64,000 nucleotides of DNA, from positions 1-64,000 of the forward strand of contig NZ_JACVDA010000003.1 of the NCBI RefSeq assembly GCF_016552165.1, in the 5' to 3' direction. The stretch comes from Parvimonas parva (GTDB taxonomy: Bacteria > Bacillota > Clostridia > Tissierellales > Peptoniphilaceae). The translations under genes were made by a program, and so were the position numbers. The notes under the pieces were generated by a model, which saw nothing but the letters and a program-made list of their open reading frames with translations, did not search any database and had not been told where the DNA came from. How positions within the stretch are numbered: the stretch's first letter is position 1; each line of letters begins with the position of its first letter. Positions 37,863 through 45,341 of the stretch are shown here, one piece after another.

Positions 37863-37891
37863 TAAAAATTGGGGGATATTTTCCCCCAATT
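37863..37891 (-). terminator. attenuator hairpin inside the IS-bracketed operon
   Basis: AATTGGGGG / CCCCCAATT (five G-C pairs, 7-nt loop) followed by five Us on the minus strand, between the acyl-CoA-dehydrogenase-like and PhnD-like genes. There is no room for a promoter between it and the next ribosome site. Confidence 0.75.
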
Positions 37892-37896
37892 AATAA

Positions 37897-39024
37897 CTAA
37901 ATTAATGGAAGTCCTGTTAAAGCTCTTCCTAACCAAAGAATTAAAACATCTACGCTTGGTGCCATAATTTGTCCGGCATAAGCATCTCTTAAAAGTCTTT
38001 CCATTATACCCATTTTATTGTAAGCTTTTCCTCCGCCTATTCTCATGCCATGTCTTGCAGTTTCAATAGCAGCTTCTGATGCAAAAATTCTTGCAGAAAT
38101 TACCTTAGCGATTGCATCTGCTTCGTTGGCATCGACAGCTCTTGCAGCTTCATTAGTTCCAAGAATAGCAGCATTAGTTAAAGAATAAATTCTTGAAATA
38201 TGAGTTTGTACTGTTTCATATTCTGCAAGCATTGGACCAAATGTATGTTTTCTACTAGTTGCATGATGTAATGCTTCTTCTAAAACAGCTTCACAAACTC
38301 CTGTATAAACAGAAGCTAAACCTGTAATAAAAAATGGTGCAATAACTTCAAAAATATGTGTCATAGCATCTCCAGCTTTACCAATTCTGTATTCTTTAGG
38401 TAAATGAACATTTGTAAATTCCATAGGACATGAAACATTTCCTCTCATACCTAATCCGTTCCAATTACCTGTTTTAAATTCTACTCCTTTAGTTTCAATT
38501 GGTACAATCCAGTTATCAATTCCCTCTCCTGTTTCAGAAGAAGATAATAAAAGATAGTATGAAGCATAAGTAGCTGATGTAACCATGCTTTTACTTCCGT
38601 TTAAAATTACTTCATCTTTAGTAAATTCTGCTTTAATATCTGGAAGATAAAAATTTGTACCAGAACCAAATTCTGAATAAGCAAAACCTAAAAATTTATT
38701 ATTTTCTACAACATCTGTAACAATTTTTTTCTTTAATTCTTCACTACCATATTTTAAAACAATACTTAAACATACATTATGCATCATATAACAAAGTCCA
38801 CAACTTGCACTTGCTTTAGCAAAAGCTCTACAAGCATAAGAATGTTCAGCCATTCCTTTTCCAAGACCACCAAGTTCTTTAGGAACCATTAACTTAAAAT
38901 AGCCTTTTTCACCCATTTTTTTAAAAGATTCTTCTGGAAATCTCATTTTTTCGTCAATATCTTTTGCATAAGGTAAGATATATTCTTTAGCAAAATCTGT
39001 TGCTTGATCAAAAAATTCACTCAT
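37897..39024 (-). CDS. acyl-CoA-dehydrogenase-fold flavoprotein lacking the catalytic glutamate
   Basis: 375 aa from MSEFFDQATDFAKEY (TGGAGGTATTAAA upstream). Clear family features: LMVPKELGGLGKGM, FGFAYSEFGSGTN-like LGFAYSEFGSGTNFYLPD, LNGSKSMVTSA, GLGMRGNVS, ATSRKHTFGPMLAEYETVQ, ETARHGMRIGGGKAYNKMGIMERLLRDAYAGQI. At the C-terminal catalytic position (YEG in medium-chain enzymes) it reads MAP, and I see no Glu at the alternative isovaleryl-type site, so it may be a flavin oxygenase rather than a dehydrogenase. First gene of the IS-bracketed operon. Confidence 0.88.
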   Translation of the reverse strand: MSEFFDQATDFAKEYILPYAKDIDEKMRFPEESFKKMGEKGYFKLMVPKELGGLGKGMAEHSYACRAFAKASASCGLCYMMHNVCLSIVLKYGSEELKKKIVTDVVENNKFLGFAYSEFGSGTNFYLPDIKAEFTKDEVILNGSKSMVTSATYASYYLLLSSSETGEGIDNWIVPIETKGVEFKTGNWNGLGMRGNVSCPMEFTNVHLPKEYRIGKAGDAMTHIFEVIAPFFITGLASVYTGVCEAVLEEALHHATSRKHTFGPMLAEYETVQTHISRIYSLTNAAILGTNEAARAVDANEADAIAKVISARIFASEAAIETARHGMRIGGGKAYNKMGIMERLLRDAYAGQIMAPSVDVLILWLGRALTGLPLI

Positions 39025-39104
39025 TTTAATACCTCCATAAATATTTCTATTTTCTTTAAAATTATTACATAACATATTATTATAATAAAAGTAAAGTTGA
39101 TATA

Positions 39105-39132
39105 ATTATATCATAAAAATATGTAATGTCAA
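39105..39132 (-). promoter_or_regulatory. hybrid promoter: -35 from IS end, -10 from flank
   Basis: Minus-strand TTGACA (39127-39132) lies inside the terminal inverted repeat of IS copy 2; TATAAT (39105-39110) lies 16 nt away in the flanking DNA. It reads into the acyl-CoA-dehydrogenase-like gene. The -10 is in a 14-bp perfect palindrome (GATATAATTATATC). Confidence 0.7.
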
Positions 39133-39726
39133 GTTTTTTGCGTAAACTTTTTTTAATTTTCTTGTAAAAATAAGTGGTAAATAAATTTAAATTAAATAGT
39201 AAACTAACTGATTAAGGCAAGCAAAACGGATGATTCATCCCATATAGCGGATGGAAATTTCTCCTCAAATTTTCCTTGAATTTCGTCTAGCATTTGCGTC
39301 AACTCATACTGTGCTATTTTAAAGCCTTTATGAATCCGCGTGCTGAATGTCGAACTATACTTGCTTGCATATATAAATACATGTTTTTCCATTAAGTTCA
39401 CCAAATTCAGTTTTTAGATTTCTGTGATAGTAACCATTTCTTGAGTTGCCATTGTTGTACACTGATACATCGTAAGGCTCATATCCAAGAAAGACGGTTC
39501 TTTCTGTTTCTAAAAGCAAATTCATTGCTTCTTCAAGCTGTTTTCGAAAAATTTTATCAATATTTATTCCTTGTGATAGCGCAGTTATTAATTCTGCGTT
39601 AAAATTAGTCATGAGAATCTCCATCTTCTTGAAAATTTTTGTGTGGTAACTTAATTTTACAAGAAATGCTCCTCTTTTTCTATATCAAGGAACAAATTTT
39701 TAGTTTACACATAATATTTTACACTA
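39124..39726 (-). mobile_element. internally deleted IS256-family element, copy 2
   Basis: 603-bp element with the same 24-bp terminal repeats as copy 1 (left outer base pattern TAATGT here) and the same orientation. It carries two transposase fragments on the minus strand (separate entry). Copies 1 and 2 bracket a 3.9-kb four-gene operon like a composite element. No short target duplication is seen next to either end. Confidence 0.82.
39204..39612 (-). pseudogene. IS256-family transposase remnant
   Basis: From ATG 39612 (GGAG upstream) the first frame encodes an IS256-like N terminus (FRKQLEEAMNLLLETERT, FLGYEPYDVS, NSRNGYYHRNL) to about residue 75, then leaves homology and stops at 39355. 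A second frame (39204-39404) encodes a piece resembling the region before the last catalytic part (LDEIQGKFEEKFPSAIW). Most of the catalytic DDE domain is missing compared with the usual ~400 aa. Confidence 0.75.
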
Positions 39727-39745
39727 TGAAAAAATCCTATACAAT
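39718..39745 (+). promoter_or_regulatory. possible outward promoter from the right IS end toward pepC
   Basis: TTTACA (39718-39723) in the right terminal repeat and TACAAT (39740-39745) in the flank are 16 nt apart. It mirrors the left-end arrangement and could add to pepC transcription. Confidence 0.4.
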
Positions 39746-39755
39746 TAATAAATCA
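39738..39755. repeat. 18-bp direct repeat outside the IS-bracketed segment (right copy)
   Basis: Identical to 34556-34573; see that entry. Confidence 0.7.
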
Positions 39756-39812
39756 TATTAAAATTATATTTATTTTGATATATATTATCTTTTATTTTTA
39801 TTTAATTTATGT

Positions 39813-39818
39813 TACAAT
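39813..39818 (+). promoter_or_regulatory. extended -10 of pepC
   Basis: TGTTACAAT: a TACAAT hexamer with TG one base upstream. The -35 region is only weakly matched (TTTTAT, about 39790). Confidence 0.55.
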
Positions 39819-39825
39819 ATATTTA

Positions 39826-39860
39826 TAGGTTATACCTAATATATTTATGGGTTGTACCTA
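39826..39860 (+). promoter_or_regulatory. tandem palindromic operator-like sites before pepC
   Basis: TAGGTTATACCTA (39826-39838, perfect 5-bp arms) and TGGGTTGTACCTA (39848-39860, one arm mismatch) are spaced 22 bp apart, two helical turns, immediately after the extended -10. The position suggests a repressor site at the transcription start. Confidence 0.6.
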
Positions 39861-39886
39861 AATTATTTTTAAGGAGAGTGGTAAAA

Positions 39887-41224
39887 ATGGCATTAACAAA
39901 AGAAGTGTTAAAATCATTTAAAGAAAGATTTGATTCTTGTAAAACAAATAAGATTGTAGCTGCATCTGTTTCAAAAGTTGGAATTAGTGAGGCCTCTACA
40001 AATCACGAGGTTATGAAAAGACATAATTTTAAATTTTCTGATGTAACTAAAAAAGGTGAAATAACAAACCAAAAAGCAAGTGGTAGATGTTGGATGTTCT
40101 CCGCTCTAAATGTTGCAAGAGTTACAACAATGGAAAATCTAAATTTAAAAACTATGGAATATTCTCAAACTTATACTCTATTTTGGGATAAACTTGAAAA
40201 ATCAAATTTCTTTTTAGAAAATATTATAGAAACTTTAGATGAATCAACAGATTCAAGATTAGTTTCTCATCTTTTAACTGCCCCTATTCAAGATGGTGGA
40301 CAATGGGATATGTTTAAAGGACTTTTGGAAAAATATGGTGTCGTTCCAAAAGGAATTATGCCTGAAACTTTCCATTCATCAAATACAAGAATGATGGAAA
40401 CAATAATAACTAAACATCTTAGAAAATCTGCCTGTGAAATGAGAAAACTTCACAAAGAAGGAAAAGATTTAAAAGAAATCGAAAAGATAAAAGATGAAAC
40501 TCTTTACACAGTTTACAACATTTTAACAAAATGTTTAGGAGAAATTCCTGAAACATTCACTTATGAATATACTGATAAAGACGAAAAATTCCATAGAATT
40601 TCTAATATAACTCCATTAGAATTTTTTAACAAATATGTTGGTTGGAATTTAAAAGATAGAATAAGTTTAATAAATGCACCAACAGAAGATAAGCCTTATG
40701 GAAAAGCATACACTGTAAAATTCTTAGGTTCTGTTAAAGAAAGTGATAGAATAAAATATATTAATGTTCCTATCGAAGTTTTAAAAGAAAGTGCTATTAA
40801 ATCTATCAAAGCAGGAGAACCTGTTTGGTTTGGTTGTGATGTTGCACAAATGTTAGAAAAAAACAAAGGAATTATGGACTTGGATATGTTCTTATATGAT
40901 GATATATTCCCTGCTTGTCAAAACTTTACAAAAGCCGAAAGACTTGATTATCACGAAAGCATTTTAACTCATGCAATGGTATTTACAGGAGTAAATCTTG
41001 ATGAAAATGGTAAACCGTTAGAATGGCAAGTTGAAAATTCTTGGGGAGATACTTTAGGAGATAAAGGAATTTTCTCAATGACTGATGAATGGTTTGAAGA
41101 ATATAATTATGAAATAATGGTTGATAAAAAATATATTGATGAAAAATGGTTAAAGGCATTAGATGAAGAAGTTATCGAACTTGAACCTTGGGATCCATTC
41201 GGTGCATTGGCAAGATTAAAATAA
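39887..41224 (+). CDS. pepC: aminopeptidase C (bleomycin hydrolase family, C1B)
   Basis: Cytosolic papain-like aminopeptidase, usually a hexamer. The start is the ATG of MALTKEVLKSF, with AAGGAGAG 10 nt upstream; the frame is open further without a ribosome site. 445 aa. Catalytic Cys68 in SGRCWMFSALN, His in LTHAMVFTGV (about 362) and Asn in VENSWGD (about 383) are all present; IQDGGQWDMF is typical. Two tandem palindromes precede it, so expression is probably regulated. A plus-strand terminator follows. Confidence 0.96.
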   Translation: MALTKEVLKSFKERFDSCKTNKIVAASVSKVGISEASTNHEVMKRHNFKFSDVTKKGEITNQKASGRCWMFSALNVARVTTMENLNLKTMEYSQTYTLFWDKLEKSNFFLENIIETLDESTDSRLVSHLLTAPIQDGGQWDMFKGLLEKYGVVPKGIMPETFHSSNTRMMETIITKHLRKSACEMRKLHKEGKDLKEIEKIKDETLYTVYNILTKCLGEIPETFTYEYTDKDEKFHRISNITPLEFFNKYVGWNLKDRISLINAPTEDKPYGKAYTVKFLGSVKESDRIKYINVPIEVLKESAIKSIKAGEPVWFGCDVAQMLEKNKGIMDLDMFLYDDIFPACQNFTKAERLDYHESILTHAMVFTGVNLDENGKPLEWQVENSWGDTLGDKGIFSMTDEWFEEYNYEIMVDKKYIDEKWLKALDEEVIELEPWDPFGALARLK

Positions 41225-41230
41225 TTTTAC

Positions 41231-41261
41231 AAAATCTCTCTAGTAATTAGAGAGATTTTTT
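41231..41261 (+). terminator. terminator of pepC
   Basis: AAAATCTCTCTA / TAGAGAGATTTT with a 5-nt loop and a T run on the plus strand. Confidence 0.85.
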
Positions 41262-41262
41262 C

Positions 41263-41291
41263 TTGCAATTTTATAAATATTTTGTTATAAT
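41263..41291 (+). promoter_or_regulatory. promoter of the plus-strand MATE gene
   Basis: TTGCAA (41263-41268), 17-nt spacer, TATAAT (41286-41291). Confidence 0.75.
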
Positions 41292-41356
41292 CTTGTTTTA
41301 ACTTACTAAATTTGTGGAATAACATATTAGACAAATATTTTTATAGGAGGTGTTAT

Positions 41357-42751
41357 ATGAAAAAAGAACGAAGTGAAATGATTTTACATGGAAATATTTA
41401 TAAAATCATAGCAATTATTTCAATCCCAATTATTTTAAATAATTTCATTCAACAATTATATTCACTTGCAGATGCTTTTTGGCTTGGGAAATTAGGAACT
41501 GCAGAATTTGCATCAACAAGTTTTACTTGGCCGGTTGTATTTTTATTTAACTCAATTGGAATCGGACTGTCGATTGCATCAATATCATTAATTTCTCAGT
41601 TACTCGGAAAAAAAGATTTTCCTCTGGCTCAAAAATATGCAGATACTTTAATAAATATTTCATTATTATTCTCAATCATATTTATGTTATTAGGATATTT
41701 TAGTGCAGATTCAATAGTAAATTTAATGGGTGCAACAGGAGACCTTGCAAAATATAGCATAATTTATTTAAAATACAGTTACCTTGGAATCCCATTTATA
41801 TTTTTATACTACATATATTCATCTATTTTATCAGCACAAGGGAAAAATGCAATTCCAACAATGATAAGTACAACTTGCGTAGTTTTGAATATGATTTTAA
41901 ATCCGATTTTTATATTCGACACAATTCCATTTACTTCAATTTCAGGATTAGGACTTGGAGTTAAGGGAGCTGCCCTCGCAACTGTTTTAACACAAGGAAT
42001 TATGTGCATAGTTGGTTTTATTCATTTACGTTTCAATCATGACAAAATTAAATTAAATTTACAAAGTTTAATATTTATAAAATGGAAAAAATGTATTTTG
42101 AAAAAAATATACTACATTGCTCTACCTTCAGTTATCGGACAAATAGGAACTGCAATAGGTTTTATAATAATGAACTCATTCATACAAAGCTATGGAACAG
42201 AAACCGTTGCAGCTTATGGAATGGTAAATAGAATAAGTGGACTTTTAAATATTCCACCTGGAGGTATAGGCTCTGCTATAACTTCAATAATAGGACAAAA
42301 CATTGGAAATAATAATATAAAAAGAGTTAAAGAAACATTTAAAAAAGCATCTATTATAGTAATTATAATGTCTATTATAATTGCATTTATAAGTTTTATA
42401 TTTAGATATGAGATATTATCTTTCTTCATAAATGCTCCAAAAAATTCAGAACTAATGATACAAGCAAACAGTTATATGTTCTACACATTAATAACTCTTG
42501 TAATGTTAAATATGTTTTTTGTATATCAAGGACTTTTCCAAGGCTCAGGAAATAGCAAATATTCAATGGCAATAGATATGATAAGACTTTGGATAATAAG
42601 ATTGCCTCTAATACTTTTCTTTAAGTATTACACAGGTTATGGAGCAACAGGAATTTGGCTTGCAATGTCAATCTCGAATGTACTTGTAACAATAATTGCA
42701 CATTTAATATATCTAAATGGTGGTTGGCAACAAGGCTCATTTACCCGATAA
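41357..42751 (+). CDS. MATE family efflux transporter
   Basis: 464 aa from MKKERSEMILHGN, with TAGGAGGTGTTAT directly upstream. About 12 membrane segments; IISIPIILNNFIQQLYSLADAFWLGKLG is the typical MATE N terminus, and IGQNIGNNNIKRVKETF occurs in the second half. Substrate unknown. Monocistronic with its own promoter and terminator, converging on tsf. Confidence 0.94.
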   Translation: MKKERSEMILHGNIYKIIAIISIPIILNNFIQQLYSLADAFWLGKLGTAEFASTSFTWPVVFLFNSIGIGLSIASISLISQLLGKKDFPLAQKYADTLINISLLFSIIFMLLGYFSADSIVNLMGATGDLAKYSIIYLKYSYLGIPFIFLYYIYSSILSAQGKNAIPTMISTTCVVLNMILNPIFIFDTIPFTSISGLGLGVKGAALATVLTQGIMCIVGFIHLRFNHDKIKLNLQSLIFIKWKKCILKKIYYIALPSVIGQIGTAIGFIIMNSFIQSYGTETVAAYGMVNRISGLLNIPPGGIGSAITSIIGQNIGNNNIKRVKETFKKASIIVIIMSIIIAFISFIFRYEILSFFINAPKNSELMIQANSYMFYTLITLVMLNMFFVYQGLFQGSGNSKYSMAIDMIRLWIIRLPLILFFKYYTGYGATGIWLAMSISNVLVTIIAHLIYLNGGWQQGSFTR

Positions 42752-42755
42752 AAGC

Positions 42756-42788
42756 AAAAGGTTCAATAAATCAATATTGAACCTTTTT
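42756..42788 (+). terminator. terminator of the plus-strand MATE gene
   Basis: AAAAGGTTCAATA / TATTGAACCTTTT with a short loop and T run on the plus strand. Confidence 0.85.
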
Positions 42789-42802
42789 AATTACAAAAAA
42801 TT

Positions 42803-42830
42803 ATAAAAAAACAGAGCCTAAGCTCTGTTT
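42803..42830 (-). terminator. terminator of rpsB-tsf
   Basis: AAACAGAGC / GCTCTGTTT with a 4-nt loop and U run on the minus strand. Confidence 0.85.
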
Positions 42831-42840
42831 AAATTTAATA

Positions 42841-43911
42841 TTAAAGTCCCATTTGTTTTGCAACTTCTTCGGCAAAATTTTCTTCTTTCTTTTCTACGCC
42901 TTCACCAACTTCAAATCTTGTGTATTCTACGATTTCGATACTTCCACCTAATTCTTTAGCTTTATCGTTAACAGCATCTAAAACTGTTTTGCTATCGTCT
43001 AATACATATTGTTGGCTGAATAAAGCGTATTGTTGGTCAATTAAAGTATTGTCTTTAATAAATCTTTCGATTTGTCCAGGTAAAATTTTATCCCAAATTT
43101 TTTCTGGTTTACCTTGTTTCTTTAATTCTTCTTTTAATAATTCTTCTTCAGCTTTTAATACTTCGTCAGTGATTTGTGACATTGATGCGTATTTTGGAAT
43201 TCTTTTTAATTGTTTTCCAAGTCTTACTAATTCTTCGTTTTCTTTTTCGATAGAACCTTTAAGAGCTAAGTATTCTCTTTCAACGAATTCTGCATCTAAA
43301 TCTTTATAACTTAAGTATTGTGGTTTCATTGCTGAAATGTGCATACAAATATTTTGTAATAAATCTTTTGCACCAGCTTTTGTAGTTTCACTATCGCATT
43401 TAGCTTTAAGAATAACCCCAACTTTTTTATTGAAGTGAACATATCCACAAACAATTCCACTTTCGCAACAAGCTTTAGCAAATGCTAATCTTCTAACTAC
43501 AAGATTTTCTCCGATTGAAGAAATTTGTAATTTCATAAATTCTTCAAAATTAACATCATCAATAGTTGATTCATTTAAAGATTCAACTTCTTTGATTTCA
43601 TTGTTAAATATATGTTCAGTAACTTTTTTAGTTAATGCTACGAAATTTTCATTTTTAGCAACGAAGTCAGTTTGTGAGTTTACTTCTGTAATAGCTGCTT
43701 TAGTATTATTTTCATCTATAACTAAAGTAATTAAACCTTCAGCTGCAACTTTGCTTGCTTTTTTAGCAGCTTTAGCTAATCCTTTTTCTCTTAAAAATTC
43801 AATAGCTTTTTCCATATCTCCATCAACTTCTTGTAATGCCTTTTTACATTCCATCATACCGGCACCAGTAGTTTCTCTTAAATCTTTTACTAATTTTGCA
43901 GTAATTTCCAT
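42841..43911 (-). CDS. tsf: translation elongation factor Ts
   Basis: Nucleotide exchange factor for EF-Tu. The N terminus (AKLVKDLRETTGAGMMECKKAL) and the NSQTDFVAKN segment are classic. At 356 aa it is about 50-60 residues longer than the common ~295-aa form; the extra length appears around 210-275 (KGSIEKENEELVRLGKQLKR to the KKQGKPEKIWDKILPGQIERF region) and is mostly charged and helical. The C terminus is conserved. It follows rpsB, with an attenuator-like hairpin between them. Confidence 0.96.
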   Translation of the reverse strand: MEITAKLVKDLRETTGAGMMECKKALQEVDGDMEKAIEFLREKGLAKAAKKASKVAAEGLITLVIDENNTKAAITEVNSQTDFVAKNENFVALTKKVTEHIFNNEIKEVESLNESTIDDVNFEEFMKLQISSIGENLVVRRLAFAKACCESGIVCGYVHFNKKVGVILKAKCDSETTKAGAKDLLQNICMHISAMKPQYLSYKDLDAEFVEREYLALKGSIEKENEELVRLGKQLKRIPKYASMSQITDEVLKAEEELLKEELKKQGKPEKIWDKILPGQIERFIKDNTLIDQQYALFSQQYVLDDSKTVLDAVNDKAKELGGSIEIVEYTRFEVGEGVEKKEENFAEEVAKQMGL

Positions 43912-43940
43912 AAAAACCTCCTATAATTTCTAAAAAATAA

Positions 43941-43975
43941 GGTAAGGATAAATATTAAAAATTTGAATCCTTACC
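43941..43975 (-). promoter_or_regulatory. hairpin between rpsB and tsf
   Basis: Perfect 9-bp arms GGTAAGGAT / ATCCTTACC with a 17-nt AT-rich loop, followed by a U-rich stretch on the minus strand. It may act as a partial terminator or processing site. Confidence 0.6.
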
Positions 43976-43996
43976 CTTTAAAATTCTATATCCTAA

Positions 43997-44752
43997 TTAT
44001 TCAGCTACTTCTTCAGAAACTTCTTCTGCTACTTCAACAGTTTCTACTTCTTCAGTTTCAGCTTGTTCACCTTGTTTAGCTTCAACGATAGCATTTGCAA
44101 TAGTACCAGTTAATAATTTTACAGCTCTGATAGCATCATCATTTCCTGGAATAGCAATATCAACTTCATCAGGGTCACAGTTAGTATCAACAACACCAAT
44201 AACTGGAATTCCTAATATTTTTGCCTCATTTACAGCAATTTTTTCATTCTTTGGATCTATTACAAAAAGAACATCTGGAAGTTTATCCATTTCTTTAATT
44301 CCACCTAAGAATTTTTCTAATTTTTCGATTTCTCTTCTTAATTTAATTACTTCTTTTTTAGGTAATCTTTGGAAAGTTCCATCTTCTTCCATAAGTTCTA
44401 ATTTTTTAAGTCTGTCAATTCTCTTTCTGATAGTTTTATAGTTAGTTAACATACCACCTAACCATCTATGACTAACATAGAATTGTCCACTTCTCTTTGC
44501 CTCAGTTTCAACAGCCTCTTGAGCTTGTTTTTTAGTTCCTACAAAAAGAACTCTACCACCGTCAGCAACAATTTCTCTTACGAAATCATACGCTTGTTCA
44601 ATTTGTTTTACAGTTTTTTGTAAATCTATAATATAGATTCCATTTCTTTCTGTAAAAATAAATTTTGACATTTTTGGATTCCATCTTCTAGTTTGATGTC
44701 CAAAATGTACTCCTGCTTCTAATAAATTTTTCATTAAAATTACTTGTGACAT
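43997..44752 (-). CDS. rpsB: 30S ribosomal protein S2
   Basis: 251 aa with [47 protein letters not shown] and [23 protein letters not shown], all standard. The C-terminal tail is Glu-rich. AGGAGGTAAAGAA precedes the ATG. First gene of rpsB-tsf, with an unusually long 5' leader (about 90 nt). Confidence 0.97.
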   Translation of the reverse strand: MSQVILMKNLLEAGVHFGHQTRRWNPKMSKFIFTERNGIYIIDLQKTVKQIEQAYDFVREIVADGGRVLFVGTKKQAQEAVETEAKRSGQFYVSHRWLGGMLTNYKTIRKRIDRLKKLELMEEDGTFQRLPKKEVIKLRREIEKLEKFLGGIKEMDKLPDVLFVIDPKNEKIAVNEAKILGIPVIGVVDTNCDPDEVDIAIPGNDDAIRAVKLLTGTIANAIVEAKQGEQAETEEVETVEVAEEVSEEVAE

Positions 44753-44858
44753 TTCTTTACCTCCTGTTTTTTAGCCACCCATATTCATCATCTTGACAAG
44801 AACCATCTAGGCAACACTTGTTCAATCAGAATATGTGATTATTCACCAAAATATTATA
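44753..44858 (-). promoter_or_regulatory. 5' leader of rpsB with internal stem
   Basis: Between the -10 and the ATG lie about 95 nt without an ORF. It contains AACAAG ... CTTGT pairing around a GCC/GGT inner stem (about 44800-44823 on the plus strand). S2 leaders often bind their own protein; an autoregulatory role is an inference. Confidence 0.4.
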
Positions 44859-44881
44859 ACACAATAGATTTTATTTTTCAA
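44853..44881 (-). promoter_or_regulatory. promoter of rpsB-tsf
   Basis: Minus-strand TTGAAA (44876-44881), 17-nt spacer, TATAAT (44853-44858). Confidence 0.75.
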
Positions 44882-44902
44882 TACTTAAAGTGAAATTTTT
44901 AC

Positions 44903-44929
44903 AAAAAAATCAGGCAAAGCCTGATTTTT
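44903..44929 (-). terminator. terminator of hup
   Basis: AAAAATCAGGC / GCCTGATTTTT with a 3-nt loop; U run on the minus strand. Confidence 0.85.
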
Positions 44930-44945
44930 AATTCATTATCAAAAA

Positions 44946-45224
44946 TTATTTATTTACAACTTCTTTAAGAGACTTACCAGCTTTGAATACTGGAGCTTTT
45001 GATGCTGGAATTTCGATAACTTCTTTAGGGTTTCTTGGGTTTCTTCCACTTCTTGCTTTTCTTTCTCTAGCTTCGAAAGTTCCAAATCCAACTAATTGAA
45101 CTTTTTCCCCTTTAACTAATGTTTCTTCAACTGTTTGAATGAAAGCATTTAATGCTCTTTCAGCGTCAACTTTTGTAATTTTTCCTTTTTCAGCCATACT
45201 AGCTAATAATTCAGATTTGTTCAT
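44946..45224 (-). CDS. hup: HU family DNA-binding protein
   Basis: 92-aa nucleoid protein: MNKSELLASMAEKGKITKVDAERALNAF, GFGTFEARERKARSGRNPRNP and the C-terminal KAGKSLKEVVNK. AGGAGGAAA precedes the ATG. Monocistronic. Confidence 0.97.
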   Translation of the reverse strand: MNKSELLASMAEKGKITKVDAERALNAFIQTVEETLVKGEKVQLVGFGTFEARERKARSGRNPRNPKEVIEIPASKAPVFKAGKSLKEVVNK

Positions 45225-45298
45225 TAAAATTTCCTCCTAAATACACTATTATATTAATAATTGCCTATATTAATGGCTCCATAACCATTTGCAATATT

Positions 45299-45327
45299 AT
45301 TATATATTAATTTTCAAAAAATATCAA
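45299..45327 (-). promoter_or_regulatory. promoter of hup
   Basis: Minus-strand TTGATA (45322-45327), 17-nt spacer, TATAAT (45299-45304). The ~70-nt leader contains a short inverted repeat (TGGTTATGGAGCCA). Confidence 0.7.
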
Positions 45328-45341
45328 GTAATTTAGCCAAT

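Noticed and set aside
39102-39115. Perfect 14-bp palindrome GATATAATTATATC as an operator
   Set aside because: AT-rich palindrome containing the -10; such symmetry is frequent in this base composition, and no second copy or half-site is near.
34576-39726. A proven composite transposon
   Set aside because: No target-site duplication flush with the outer ends and no functional transposase; only the layout is suggestive.
42920-43309. Plus-strand ORF of 129 codons
   Set aside because: Antisense to tsf, no start signal.
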